DNA from: Planctomycetia bacterium | GTDB lineage: Bacteria > Planctomycetota > Planctomycetia > Pirellulales > UBA7805 | DNA length: 44,497 nucleotides | NCBI GenBank assembly: GCA_021413585.1 | Contig: JAIOQB010000334.1 | Coordinates: 1 to 44,497, forward strand | Direction of reading: 5' to 3' | Shown here: positions 1 to 8,307 of the stretch, piece after piece | How positions within the stretch are numbered: position 1 is the first letter of the stretch | How the letters are laid out: every line of letters begins with the position of its first letter | The notes under the pieces: generated by a model | Seen by the model: only the letters and a program-made list of their open reading frames with translations | Told to the model about the DNA's origin: nothing | Database searches by the model: none | Translations under genes and position numbers: made by a program

Positions 1-219
1 GGCCCAGCCGACCAGGAAGATCGACGTCACAATGGCGGCGTACATCTTCTCATTGGGCTTCATCTCGGGCGTGAGCAACTCGCGCATCGCCGGCGTGCGG
101 GCCAGGTTGAACAACTGCTGGTCCATCGTGTCGAACAGCCACCCCAGCGCCGCCACGGTGAACACGAACCAGTGATACCGGTTCAGCTCGCGATACCAGG
201 GCTGGGAGGATTGCGACAT
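1..219 (-). CDS. MFS transporter, N-terminal fragment
   Basis: The minus strand opens with ATG at 217-219 and stays open for 73 codons to the window edge, so the C-terminal part of the protein lies outside. After a short polar start (MSQSSQPWYRELNRY) comes a hydrophobic first helix and the segment LGWLFDTMDQQLFNL, then a loop and the start of a second helix (IVTSIFLVGWA). The helix 1 pattern GWxFDxMDQ is typical of major facilitator superfamily sugar or organic-acid transporters. Substrate cannot be read from this fragment. It is divergent from nothing nearby and is separated by about 190 nt from the end of the next minus-strand gene upstream of it in the window. Confidence 0.8.
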   Translation of the reverse strand, partial: MSQSSQPWYRELNRYHWFVFTVAALGWLFDTMDQQLFNLARTPAMRELLTPEMKPNEKMYAAIVTSIFLVGWA

Positions 220-409
220 GGAGTTTCAGCGGCCTGGTGCGTCAAAGAGACGGAAAATCGGAAGTGCGGCGTGGCGATCGAGCCGAAATTTGGCGGGCAA
301 GGCGAAGGCCGCCATTATAGGCGATCGGCCCACGGACGATAGGGCGGCGCAAGCGAGGAACTGCGCCATCGTCCGGAGCTTTACTCCGCTCCGCTGCGCC
401 CCGGGCACG

Positions 410-1033
410 TTACCCCAGCCGGTCCCACGAATCGACGTACCTGCTCACCGGCCGCGACAGTGCTTCCTCGCGGCCCTGCGACACGAACCACTCGTCGAAC
501 GTCGACAGGGCCCAACCGTACATCACGCAGTAGGCCACCCGGAACACAAACGAAATCGACATCCCGATCATGTAACCGGCCGCCACGGACCCCTCCAATT
601 GCTTCACCTTCACCAGCACTTCGGCCGTCACCATGATGATCGACAAGGCGGTGGCAACCACCGCCAGCCAACCCACGGCAACGCCCATTCGCAGGTTCGC
701 CAACATCATGGCGCTGGCAATCAGGCCTAACAGGGCGACTCCCGCCATCGTGCCCAGTTCCGTGTACACCATCCAGTCGGGGAGTTCGGGCGCCGCGCGG
801 GCAACGCCAATCAACCGCAGTCCATAGATGGCAAACACCAGCACGAGCGCTCGCAGGATGCAGATGATAATGTCGGTGATAAACACCATGCCGCAAAACG
901 TCGGCCGGGCGCGGCGCCTGGCCGGCGCGGCGTACAGATCGCCGCTGCCGACCGGCCGCGCCACCTCGACCTCGCGCGGCGAATCGTACGGGTTCACCGA
1001 CGGGTTGGAATCGTAGCTTGAGTAGTTCGACAT
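410..1033 (-). CDS. NPYxSP-type four-helix membrane protein
   Basis: A 207-residue protein of unknown function. The start ATG at 1031-1033 is chosen because the protein then begins with a short polar tail carrying NPYDSP (about residues 14-19), a motif that also opens the membrane protein at 34759-35178. Longer upstream reading is low-complexity and lacks a start signal. About four hydrophobic segments follow (near residues 48-75, 88-115, 118-145 and 155-185), then a charged C-terminal tail (FDEWFVSQGREE). It is probably an inner-membrane protein with its N-terminus in the cytoplasm. Many small planctomycete membrane proteins have this organisation; none has a function I can name. It is divergent from yifB on the plus strand. 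Confidence 0.75.
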   Translation of the reverse strand: MSNYSSYDSNPSVNPYDSPREVEVARPVGSGDLYAAPARRRARPTFCGMVFITDIIICILRALVLVFAIYGLRLIGVARAAPELPDWMVYTELGTMAGVALLGLIASAMMLANLRMGVAVGWLAVVATALSIIMVTAEVLVKVKQLEGSVAAGYMIGMSISFVFRVAYCVMYGWALSTFDEWFVSQGREEALSRPVSRYVDSWDRLG

Positions 1034-1200
1034 CTTGGCTGTCCCGGCGTCTTCCAATCTCAGAACTGGACAAACGGTAGACCGATTGTGATTAGCCGCC
1101 CCGGAGGGTGTCAACAATTCGCTGGAAACGCCCCGTGAGCAATGTCGAAACCGCCCATTCTCGGCCGGGCCACGATTTCCCGTTTCCCCCATGCCGCCCG

Positions 1201-1229
1201 TTGCGGACCGCCTTCCCCCCCGGCATAAT
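1201..1229 (+). promoter_or_regulatory. candidate sigma70-type promoter for yifB
   Basis: TTGCGG (1201-1206), a 17-nt spacer and CATAAT (1224-1229). It would leave a leader of roughly 160 nt before the yifB start at 1396. Seen by eye only; matches are partial. Confidence 0.35.
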
Positions 1230-1395
1230 ATGGGGCACGTATGTACAGGTTCGCGGCCGCACTATTGCCGCACTGGAACTATTCACCATCCATTCCTGTC
1301 CAATTCAGCACAACGCGATTCAATCTTTATCACTCGTCATAACCCATCCGCTGCTCGGCTCATGTAACTCTCTTCTCGATCCCCCTCGGTTCTCC

Positions 1396-2934
1396 ATGCT
1401 CGCCCGACTCCGCACCTTCACGCTCTTGGGCATCGACGCTGTGCCGGTCGAGGTCGAAGTGGACGTCTCGCCCGGCGCGATCCCAAAAACCGTGCTCGTC
1501 GGCTTGCCCGAGGCGGCGGTCCGCGAGAGCCAGCACCGCGTGGAGCGGGCGATCGCCAACAGCGGCTTCATCCGCCCGCAAGACAAAATTGTGATCAACC
1601 TGGCGCCGGCCGATCTGCCTAAAAACGCCGCCTCGCTCGATCTGGCGATCACGCTGGGCATTCTGGCCGGCAGCGGACAACTGGCAGATGATCGGCTGAG
1701 TCAATACGCGGTGGTCGGAGAGTTAGCGCTCGATGGCAGCACGCGCCCCACGAAAGGGGCCTTGTCTATGGCCATCGCCGCCGCGTCGCTCGAAGGGCTG
1801 CGCGGCATCCTCGTGCCCGAGGCGAACGCCGCCGAGGCCGCGGTGGTCGACACGGTCGAGGTGATTCCGGTCAGCTCGCTGTCGCAGGCGGCCGCGTTCC
1901 TCGCCGGCCAACTCGATATTGAACCCACGCCGCCCCGGCTCGACCAGTGGTTTCAGCAATTCGCAAAATACGAAGTCGACTTCTCCGACGTGCGCGGACA
2001 AGAGATGGCCAAGCGGGCCGTCGTCATCGCCGCGGCCGGCAAGCACAACCTGCTGATGATCGGCCCGCCCGGTTCTGGCAAGACGATGCTGGCCAAGCGG
2101 ATGCCGACGATTTTGCCCGATCTTTCCGCCGCCGAATCGATCGAGACGACGCGGATTTATAGCGTCGTCGGCAAACTCGAACCGGGCCAGCCGCTGCTGG
2201 CCACCCGGCCGTATCGCTCGCCGCATCATACAATCAGCGAACCCGGGCTGGTCGGCGGCGGTTCCCCACCCGGCCCCGGCGAGATTTCGCTCGCCCACAA
2301 CGGCTGCTTGTTCCTCGACGAACTGCCGGAGTTCAACCGCCGCACGCTCGAAGTGCTGCGCCAGCCGCTGGAAGACGGGCATGTGACGATCAGCCGGGCA
2401 CTGGGGACCTCTACGTTTCCGGCCGATTTCATTTTTCTCGCCGCGCTCAACCCCTGCCCGTGCGGGTATCGCAACGATCCCAGGCGCGAGTGCCATTGCA
2501 GCGTGCCGCAGATCGAGCGGTACATGCAGAAGATCAGCGGCCCGCTGATCGACCGCGTCGACATCCACATCGAAGTCCCCGCCGTGCCGTTTAAAGACCT
2601 CAGTGACGGCCCGCCCGGAACCAGCAGCGCCACGATGCGTGAAAGCGTCGTCGCCGCCCGCCGCGTGCAGCAAGCTCGCTTCGCCGGCACGCGCACCAGG
2701 CAGAACGGCCAGATGAGCCACCGCCAGGTGCGCGAGCACTGCAAGCTCAACGCCGAGGGAATGAACCTGATGAAAGCCGCCATGTCCGAGTTGGGCCTCT
2801 CCGCCCGCGCCCACGACAAAATCCTCCGCGTCGCCCGCACCATCGCCGACCTCGATGGCAGCGCCGCGATTCAGCCGGGGAACGTAAGCGAGGCGATTAA
2901 TTACCGGATGCTGGATCGGCAGTTGTGGACGTAG
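1396..2934 (+). CDS. yifB: YifB/ComM family Mg-chelatase-like AAA+ ATPase
   Basis: A 512-residue protein, the normal length for the YifB/ComM family (about 500). The ATG at 1396 gives the canonical family start [20 protein letters not shown]; reading further upstream gives sequence with no family likeness. The N-terminal ChlI/Lon-S5-like domain covers about residues 1-160. The AAA+ core has Walker A GPPGSGKT (from residue 223), Walker B LFLDEL (about 305-310) and a Cys-rich insert [15 protein letters not shown]. The C-terminal helical Mg-chelatase domain ends in YRMLDRQLW. In naturally competent bacteria ComM is a hexameric helicase that extends branch migration during recombination; that role is known for the family and only inferred here. 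No competence genes are visible nearby. Confidence 0.93.
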   Translation: MLARLRTFTLLGIDAVPVEVEVDVSPGAIPKTVLVGLPEAAVRESQHRVERAIANSGFIRPQDKIVINLAPADLPKNAASLDLAITLGILAGSGQLADDRLSQYAVVGELALDGSTRPTKGALSMAIAAASLEGLRGILVPEANAAEAAVVDTVEVIPVSSLSQAAAFLAGQLDIEPTPPRLDQWFQQFAKYEVDFSDVRGQEMAKRAVVIAAAGKHNLLMIGPPGSGKTMLAKRMPTILPDLSAAESIETTRIYSVVGKLEPGQPLLATRPYRSPHHTISEPGLVGGGSPPGPGEISLAHNGCLFLDELPEFNRRTLEVLRQPLEDGHVTISRALGTSTFPADFIFLAALNPCPCGYRNDPRRECHCSVPQIERYMQKISGPLIDRVDIHIEVPAVPFKDLSDGPPGTSSATMRESVVAARRVQQARFAGTRTRQNGQMSHRQVREHCKLNAEGMNLMKAAMSELGLSARAHDKILRVARTIADLDGSAAIQPGNVSEAINYRMLDRQLWT

Positions 2935-2951
2935 CACGGAAGAGGGCGTAA

Positions 2952-3024
2952 GTAGGTCAGGCCTCTGGCCTGACACCTTGGCGTTGTATTCACATTCAAT
3001 CGTCAGGCCGGAGGCCTGACCTAC
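2952..3024. repeat. paired palindrome, GTCAGGCC family (full copy)
   Basis: Two 23-nt arms (2952-2974 and 3002-3024) are reverse complements with one mismatch and are separated by 27 nt. Each arm is itself palindromic around TCAGGCC..GGCCTGA. It starts 18 nt after the yifB stop. A half copy with part of the same spacer is at 5805-5827. Confidence 0.85.
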
Positions 3025-3055
3025 AACCACCTGCTATTGGGAACATCATGCCACG

Positions 3056-3478
3056 ATGTTGAACTGGTATTTAAAACGATTGAATTACTTAGATGCATAT
3101 CTCACCAATGGGCCGACGTGGTTCGTCGAAGTTGACGGAAAGCGAGTGGCTGTTTTGTCGGAGTGTCATTTTGTAGACATGTTTTGGTACCGCTATCGAG
3201 TGGAACCTCTATCATCTAATGAGGCGGATCGGCAGTTGCTTCTCAGTGAGAAATTCTGGGATCCACTCACAGCCATGAATCGAGGATATGTGTTTGTGGA
3301 TTGTGATACGGGCATTCCCGCAGAATATTCAATCGTCGGCGGCGGGTTCAGTCCTCCATACGTCGTGGTCCGAGGTCTGTGGGGGCCTATGAAATACCGC
3401 CTATGGCCTTGGGACCGAATTGCCTTGTGGGTTCGAAGGGCGTTCAAACGTAAAACGAGAAGTTCTGCGATTGGATGA
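3056..3478 (+). CDS. hypothetical protein
   Basis: A 140-residue soluble-looking protein that I do not recognise. It is rich in aromatic residues (WY, FWY, PYVVV) and ends in a basic tail (RRAFKRKTRSS). No signal peptide or membrane helix is apparent; a mixed alpha/beta pattern is suggested by the central FVDCDTGIP region. The ATG at 3056 lies 31 nt after a palindromic repeat and has no clear ribosome binding site, so the start is uncertain. The gene is visibly more AT-rich than yifB. The next gene starts 6 nt after its stop, which suggests co-transcription with that membrane protein. Confidence 0.55.
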   Translation: MLNWYLKRLNYLDAYLTNGPTWFVEVDGKRVAVLSECHFVDMFWYRYRVEPLSSNEADRQLLLSEKFWDPLTAMNRGYVFVDCDTGIPAEYSIVGGGFSPPYVVVRGLWGPMKYRLWPWDRIALWVRRAFKRKTRSSAIG

Positions 3479-3484
3479 TATCGG

Positions 3485-4027
3485 ATGGTATTCTGGAACC
3501 TGATCGGCTTACTGGGAGTTGTGCTGGCAGGAGTGCTTGCGAGTTTTCCAGTTATAGTTGCGCATGTTATCGGGCATGGCTTTTCCGACGCGACCGATCT
3601 CATTTGCCTGACGATTGGATTTGGGCTGTTTTCGAGTCTCTTCGCGTTTACTTTTGATCGCTGCGATGAGCAGGGCCTGATTCGCTCGTATTTCGTACTC
3701 ATGAAATCGTCTCTCTATGAAACGGCGTGGCGCCGTTCCGGTGTCGCATGGGCAGATCCGCGGAACAGCGGCTTTGCGTTTCACCCACAGCGACGACTAT
3801 GCTATTTCGGTTGTCCATTGGTCTTGAATGTATACATCTTAGTGCTTGGGTCCGTGCTCGCATGGTGCTGGCGAGCGGGAACCAATGACCTCACAACAAC
3901 CCACGCTCAGCATCTCACGCATCTGCTGATCAGCCTGGCGGCCGCTATCGTCGCGACCATATATGGCCTGGCCACAAAGAAACGCCGGCTGATTCCGCCA
4001 CTGGCCGCAAGTCGTACAATATCTTGA
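3485..4027 (+). CDS. hypothetical membrane protein
   Basis: A 180-residue protein with about four hydrophobic segments: a strong N-terminal one (LIGLLGVVLAGVLASFPVIV), one near residues 42-56, one near 110-128 (LVLNVYILVLGSVLAW) and one near 145-163. The central loop is charged and includes RRSGVAWADPRN. It ends in a basic tail (ATKKRR), consistent with a cytoplasmic C-terminus. No family is recognised. It starts 6 nt after the stop of the 140-residue gene upstream and forms a likely two-gene unit with it. AT-richer than the flanking housekeeping genes. Confidence 0.6.
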   Translation: MVFWNLIGLLGVVLAGVLASFPVIVAHVIGHGFSDATDLICLTIGFGLFSSLFAFTFDRCDEQGLIRSYFVLMKSSLYETAWRRSGVAWADPRNSGFAFHPQRRLCYFGCPLVLNVYILVLGSVLAWCWRAGTNDLTTTHAQHLTHLLISLAAAIVATIYGLATKKRRLIPPLAASRTIS

Positions 4028-4080
4028 CTGGCGATTAATGGCTTGACGCCGAATTGGCAGAATTGGACGAGAGGATACCC

Positions 4081-4347
4081 ATGAACCCACCATGCCCAAA
4101 GTGCGGCGGCGAAATGGAAGCGGGCATCGCGACCGCGCACGGCCTGGTCCTTCAAACGCTCGTGCCGGAGGAAACGCCTCGCCTATGCTTCCGAGTCCTT
4201 GGCGAACGCACCTCCGCCAACCCAATTACCGCCTTAAAGCAAGGCCTGGCCGACGAACCGACACACCACGACTACGGCGTCCGAGGGGTTCGTTGCAGTC
4301 AGCGTGGGTTTCTGGAGTTGTATGCGACGGGCGAGGCAATACCTTGA
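4081..4347 (+). CDS. small zinc-ribbon protein
   Basis: An 88-residue protein. The ATG at 4081 is preferred to a TTG at 4054 because GAGG at 4071-4074 sits 6 nt upstream. It opens MNPPCPKCGGEMEAG, a CPxCG knuckle followed by GEMExG, which resembles the DUF6487-type zinc ribbon in which the second ligand pair comes near the C-terminus; here CSQRGFLELY lies near the end and provides only one further Cys, so a complete four-Cys site is not visible. The role is unknown. It precedes the HNH fusion gene by about 50 nt on the same strand. Confidence 0.6.
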   Translation: MNPPCPKCGGEMEAGIATAHGLVLQTLVPEETPRLCFRVLGERTSANPITALKQGLADEPTHHDYGVRGVRCSQRGFLELYATGEAIP

Positions 4348-4398
4348 GTTTGCGGATGGACAAAGTGTGCGAGCGAATTTTCTCCACGGGAGTGATCT

Positions 4399-5748
4399 AT
4401 GGCCAACCTCGTCGCCTGGCTCCGCAAAAGCGTCACCCAAATCATCGATCCCGAGCGGGAACAACGGGTTGGCGACCTGAAGAAGCTCTTACACTATGAA
4501 GTCTCGCAGCAGAAGCAGGCTTTCCGGCTGGCGACGTTTCTAGCTCGCCATCCAGCCCAGCCCGGCGATGTTTCCCTGGCCACCGAGGAGCTTTATCGAG
4601 AAATTATGACGCGCGGCTGGAGCGACGGCGTGTTGACGCAGGACGAAATCGCCGTCGCCGTATGGGTGGCGCGGGTGCTCGAAATCCAGCCGCAGCGGGC
4701 GGCGCAAATCAACCTGGAATTCGGGCTGAGCATCTTTGAGCGAACGCTCGCCGCGGCGATGAGCGATGGCCAAATCACCGACGAGGAGGTCAACCAGCTG
4801 GCCGTCATCGCGGCCGGCGTGGGCAAGACCGTGCCCGATTTGATGCAGCACTATTTTCGTTCCAAAGGCGAGGACTTTCTCCGCGCGATTTTCCTTAAGG
4901 CGATCGAAGACAATTGCCTCACGTCGGCGGAGTGGCAGCATTTGCTGTCGACCACGGCGAAGCTTGGCCTAACGCACGACCAGATGCTCCACGCCATCGC
5001 GCCGCAAGGCCGAGCCTTTGTCGCCCACGTCCTGGCTGATGCCAAGGTTGACAATCGACTGTCCGACTACGAATCTCAATTGCTCGAATGGCTGCTAGCC
5101 AATCTGCAATTACCGGACGACTTTGTAAGCACCGTCCGGCATCAAGTGGCCGAATTGAAAGTATTCACCGAAGCCGCGGCGGGGCGGCTGCCGTCGATCC
5201 AGCCCCCGGCCAATGTGGAGCTGCGAGCGGGCGAGATTTGCCACTACGCCGGACCGGTCAGGTTTTTCTTTACGAAGCGCCTCCGCAGCGGACCGGTGGT
5301 GGAATCTCATTTGGGAACCCTGGTGCTGACCGATCACCGTCTGCTATTCACCTCGACGACCGCCGCATTTACGCTCAACTACCGCAAGGTCGTCTCGCGC
5401 AATGAGTCGTCCGGCGGCATCGAATTGCGCACCGACGGCAAAAAAGGGAATGGAACCTACGAGTTTCGGCAACAGCGCGATCTGGCACGCACCATCCTGA
5501 TTACGGCAATCGGCCGAGCCAATCAAACCATCGTTGAGCAATTGGACGCCGCGCCCAATCGCCACATTCCCCGCGAGGTCCGTCAACGCGTGTGGCAGCG
5601 TTATGGGGGTCGCTGCGCGGAATGCGGCGCTACGGACTATTTGGAGTTCGACCACATCATTCCAGTGGCCAAGGGAGGCGGCAACTCCGACAATAACGTG
5701 CAGTTGCTTTGCCGGAAGTGCAATTTGAAGAAGCTGGACCATATTTGA
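4399..5748 (+). CDS. TerB-like repeat / PH-like / HNH nuclease fusion protein
   Basis: A 449-residue protein with an unusual domain order. Residues about 70-240 contain four helical units with acidic turns (DGVLTQDEI, DGQITDEEV, DNCLTSAEW, DNRLSDYES), like the TerB/DjlA-type tellurite-resistance fold. Residues about 270-385 look like a GRAM or bacterial PH domain (LRAGEICHYAGPV, then GTLVLTDHRLLFTS). Residues about 395-449 form an HNH nuclease: CAECG, FDHIIPVAKGG, NVQLLCRKCNLKK, with the DH pair, the Asn and both zinc-binding CxxC pairs present. The ATG at 4399 follows GGGAG. Such sensor-plus-HNH fusions occur in defence or stress contexts, but no such function is shown here. No partner gene is obvious apart from the small orphans upstream. 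Confidence 0.8.
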   Translation: MANLVAWLRKSVTQIIDPEREQRVGDLKKLLHYEVSQQKQAFRLATFLARHPAQPGDVSLATEELYREIMTRGWSDGVLTQDEIAVAVWVARVLEIQPQRAAQINLEFGLSIFERTLAAAMSDGQITDEEVNQLAVIAAGVGKTVPDLMQHYFRSKGEDFLRAIFLKAIEDNCLTSAEWQHLLSTTAKLGLTHDQMLHAIAPQGRAFVAHVLADAKVDNRLSDYESQLLEWLLANLQLPDDFVSTVRHQVAELKVFTEAAAGRLPSIQPPANVELRAGEICHYAGPVRFFFTKRLRSGPVVESHLGTLVLTDHRLLFTSTTAAFTLNYRKVVSRNESSGGIELRTDGKKGNGTYEFRQQRDLARTILITAIGRANQTIVEQLDAAPNRHIPREVRQRVWQRYGGRCAECGATDYLEFDHIIPVAKGGGNSDNNVQLLCRKCNLKKLDHI

Positions 5749-5804
5749 AGTCGTTTGGCAATGAAGCCATGAACGATGCCTCGACACTACATTCACTCTC
5801 AATC

Positions 5805-5827
5805 GTCAGGCCAGAGGCGTGACCTAC
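5805..5827. repeat. GTCAGGCC palindrome, half copy
   Basis: GTCAGGCC..GTGACCTAC matches the right arm of the element at 2952-3024, and the preceding bases (ATTCAC..TCAATC) match the spacer of that element. It is therefore a decayed or half-length relative, with one arm lost. Confidence 0.7.
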
Positions 5828-5856
5828 AATGGGTTTCAATCGCAAGAGGCTCCATC

Positions 5857-6432
5857 ATGCCATCCTCGATTCATCACTTCCACTCAACACAGACCTTGAA
5901 ACACCGCAAGAAAGCTCTTGCCATTGCGTATTTGCTATTCGTACCATTCTGGAGCGCGCGTGCCGAAGAACCGCGTGTGGAGCCCACAGCAAAAGCGGCT
6001 GAAAGAGCAGCCCTGTTGAAAGCGGCCATCAAGACTTTTTCGCTCAGTGTGAGCAATTTCCCTAGCAGCAGATCGGAAGATTTTGACAGCCTGACACTCA
6101 AGGTGGGCGCTAAATCAGACAGACGCGAACGTCGCGCCAACGAGCGATATGTTGAAATCAGTGAAGCCCAGGCCGAGAAGATCGTCGACTATCTTGCGAC
6201 CAGCGGCTATCTCGAACATGCGAAGAATGTTCTTCCTCCGCCGGTCCACTCGATCAATTGCTACGAACTGCATATTTTGGCGTCAGACCAAGGCAAGTCG
6301 ATATCATTCAAAAATATATTAGGCTGGGGACTCCGCCTGAAGCAAAACCTGAATGGTTTACGTCGCGAGCTGGATGGCGAGGCTGCCACGGAAATGGATA
6401 AATTGATCTCGTCGTTGGACAAGAAGCATTGA
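5857..6432 (+). CDS. hypothetical exported protein
   Basis: A 191-residue protein. The ATG at 5857 is chosen because upstream in-frame sequence runs through the palindromic repeat. The N-terminus is basic (TLKHRKKA) followed by a hydrophobic stretch (LAIAYLLFVPFW) and SARAEEP, a plausible signal peptide cleaved near residue 35. The mature part is charged and mostly helical, with RRERRANERYVEISEAQAEKI and a C-terminal LDKKH. I do not recognise a family. It probably acts in the periplasm. It stands alone; an inverted repeat begins 24 nt after its stop. Confidence 0.6.
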   Translation: MPSSIHHFHSTQTLKHRKKALAIAYLLFVPFWSARAEEPRVEPTAKAAERAALLKAAIKTFSLSVSNFPSSRSEDFDSLTLKVGAKSDRRERRANERYVEISEAQAEKIVDYLATSGYLEHAKNVLPPPVHSINCYELHILASDQGKSISFKNILGWGLRLKQNLNGLRRELDGEAATEMDKLISSLDKKH

Positions 6433-6455
6433 ATGGAAATTGCCGAGCCAGCCAT

Positions 6456-6510
6456 AGTACTCCTCACGCTCCGCGTGATGCCAATCCTCACGCGGAGCGT
6501 GAGGGGTACT
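6456..6510. repeat. palindrome, CTCACGC(G/T)CCGCG family
   Basis: Arms 6456-6480 and 6486-6510 are near-perfect reverse complements (AGTAC..CTCACGCTCCGCGTG). It starts 24 nt after the preceding stop. A related copy lies at 25095-25154. Confidence 0.8.
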
Positions 6511-6581
6511 TTGATTGCGCCCTTCTGTTCAAAAAACAACGTCAACAAAGACGCGGCGCCCAGGGTGGCCAATTCCAACAA

Positions 6582-6609
6582 TTGAAGTTTCACACAAATC
6601 TGCTATAAT
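6582..6609 (+). promoter_or_regulatory. candidate promoter for the GH-like gene
   Basis: TTGAAG (6582-6587), a 16-nt spacer and a perfect TATAAT (6604-6609), about 45 nt before the ATG at 6657. Confidence 0.55.
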
Positions 6610-6656
6610 CACGCTCCTCTGCCTCTCCGCACTGCGCGTCTTCGAGGATCGTGTGT

Positions 6657-7742
6657 ATGAATCCCCTCCGCGCTGCCGGCCTCGTTGCTCTCCTGGCAGC
6701 GGCGGGTTTTGTAAATCCCGCGCGGGCGCACGCCCAAGCCGCTGAAACCGCCGGCGGCTGGGTGAAATCTGCCGCCAATCCAGTGCTCGGCGGCAAGCTC
6801 GGCACGTGCTTTGACGTGTGCGTGCTCAAGGAGGGGGACGTGTATCGGATGTGGTTTTCGTGGCGGCCGAAGAAGAGCATCGCCCTGGTGGAGAGCCGGG
6901 ACGGCGTCCACTGGAGCCAGCCGGTGATCGTGCTCGGCCCCAACGGTAAGACCGGTTGGGAGGGGGAGGTGAACCGGCCGATCGTAATTAGGAACGACGC
7001 GGTCGGGAACGACAGTCCAACGGCAGGCGGCGCCAGCGGCCCGAAGTATCAGATGTGGTACACCGGCCAGACGCTGGCCAAATCGTGGATCGGCTATGCC
7101 ACCAGCCCTGACGGCAAGACGTGGCACCGCGAAAGCGACAAGCCGGTCCTCTCCGCCGAGCGGCCGTGGGAAAAAGTGGCCGTGATGTGCCCGCACGTCA
7201 TGTACGACGGCCCGGCGAAGACGTATCGCATGTGGTATTCCGGGGGCGAACAGGGGGAGCCCAACGCTATCGGCTACGCCACCAGCCCCGACGGCCTGAA
7301 GTGGACCAAACACGCCGACAACCCGGTCTTTCGTCCCGACCCCAGCAGCCCCTGGGAAAAGCAGCGCGTGACCGCTTGCCAAGTGATCGCACCGGAGAGT
7401 GCGACGAACGGCAAGGGCACGGCCGACGGTAGCTCGAGCAAGGGGGGCTCAGTCAAAGGCGGTTCAGGTAAAGCGGACTACGTCATGTTCTACATCGGGT
7501 TTCGCGACGAGAATCACGCGCAGATCGGCATCGCGCGATCGCCCGACGGCATCACCGGCTGGCAGCGACACCCTGCGAACCCGATCGTCCGCATCGGCCC
7601 CAACCACTGGGACCACGACGCGGTCTACAAACCGTTCGCCGTCTACGACGGGCAACAGTGGCTGCTGTGGTACAACGGCCGCCGCGCCCACGTCGAGCAA
7701 ATCGGCCTGGCGACGCACGACGGGCGCGACCTGGGCTTCTGA
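6657..7742 (+). CDS. secreted glycoside hydrolase-like beta-propeller (GH43/GH130-like)
   Basis: A 361-residue protein with a signal peptide (LRAAGLVALLAAAGFVNPARA, cleaved near ARAHAQA). The ATG at 6657 has GAGG 9 nt upstream; a GTG two codons earlier is too close. The mature part shows repeated blade motifs typical of five-bladed glycosidase or phosphorylase propellers: IGYATSPDGKTW..PVL, IGYATSPDGLKW..NPVF and IGIARSPDGITGW..NPIV, with YRMWF/YQMWY/YRMWY strands. The catalytic acids cannot be assigned by eye. Substrate is unknown; it likely acts on exported or environmental carbohydrate. A Gly/Ser/Lys-rich insert (SSSKGGSVKGGSGK, about residues 259-272) interrupts one blade. No sugar transporter lies next to it. 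Confidence 0.75.
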   Translation: MNPLRAAGLVALLAAAGFVNPARAHAQAAETAGGWVKSAANPVLGGKLGTCFDVCVLKEGDVYRMWFSWRPKKSIALVESRDGVHWSQPVIVLGPNGKTGWEGEVNRPIVIRNDAVGNDSPTAGGASGPKYQMWYTGQTLAKSWIGYATSPDGKTWHRESDKPVLSAERPWEKVAVMCPHVMYDGPAKTYRMWYSGGEQGEPNAIGYATSPDGLKWTKHADNPVFRPDPSSPWEKQRVTACQVIAPESATNGKGTADGSSSKGGSVKGGSGKADYVMFYIGFRDENHAQIGIARSPDGITGWQRHPANPIVRIGPNHWDHDAVYKPFAVYDGQQWLLWYNGRRAHVEQIGLATHDGRDLGF

Positions 7743-7750
7743 AAAATGTC

Positions 7751-7858
7751 CGCCGGGGACTGTCCCCCTGTCGAAAACTCTCCACTGCCTCTCCACTACG
7801 CAGCGGCCCAGAGCGCCAAACCCGCCAGCCGCCTCTTCGCAGGGGACTGTCCCCCTGC
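7751..7858. repeat. two copies of a GGGGACTGTCCCC palindrome
   Basis: GCCGGGGACTGTCCCCCTG at 7753-7771 and GCAGGGGACTGTCCCCCTGC at 7839-7858, the latter palindromic over its full length except the centre. The first lies 9 nt after the preceding stop codon. Confidence 0.75.
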
Positions 7859-7883
7859 GCCCTCTCGTGCCCAGGCCCGATCC

Positions 7884-7951
7884 ACGCGCGAACAGAGCGC
7901 GAACACCGCGCGAACGGGGCGCGAGCGCCGCGCGAACACCCGCGCGAGCGC
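7884..7951. repeat. degenerate GCGCGAAC tandem repeat
   Basis: GCGCGAAC or GCGCGAG recurs about six times with 3-nt spacers, giving a period near 11. It sits in the 565-nt gene-free stretch 7743-8307, in which I see otherwise only short palindromes. Confidence 0.55.
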
Positions 7952-7999
7952 TCCCCGGCGATCGTAAGCGATAAAACCCCGAGAAATCCCCTGTGCAGT

Positions 8000-8083
8000 G
8001 CGATGACTCGTCATCGCTTTAGATTTTCTGCCACCTCAATTCGTCAGCGGCCGCCTCAAACGAAAGCGGCGACGAGTCGCCGC
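8000..8083. repeat. two small hairpins in the intergenic region
   Basis: GCGATGA-CTCG-TCATCGC at 8000-8017 and GCGGCGAC-GA-GTCGCCGC at 8066-8083 are perfect stems of 7 and 8 bp. Neither has a clear U tract. The rest of 8084-8307 shows no gene. Confidence 0.55.
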
Positions 8084-8307
8084 ACTCCAAAGTAAGGGCG
8101 CGAAACACGCTAAGACGGGCGGGAGGGTGAGGCCGGGGGCAAAAGGTACCGCCCGGCAGGCGGAACCTACGGGCATAATCCGCGCCGATTTTTCTTGCTT
8201 CCCCCTCCGCCGGGCGTAACAATGCAGGTCGGAAACGGCCGGGCGCGGCAGATCGCCTAGGTCGTAAGAGCGAAACAGGGCGGAACAGAGTCTACGGACT
8301 TGGGGCT

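Noticed and set aside
1723..3030. 435-codon minus-strand frame opposite yifB
   Set aside because: It is the shadow of a high-GC coding frame and runs into the palindrome; the plus-strand protein is a clear family member.
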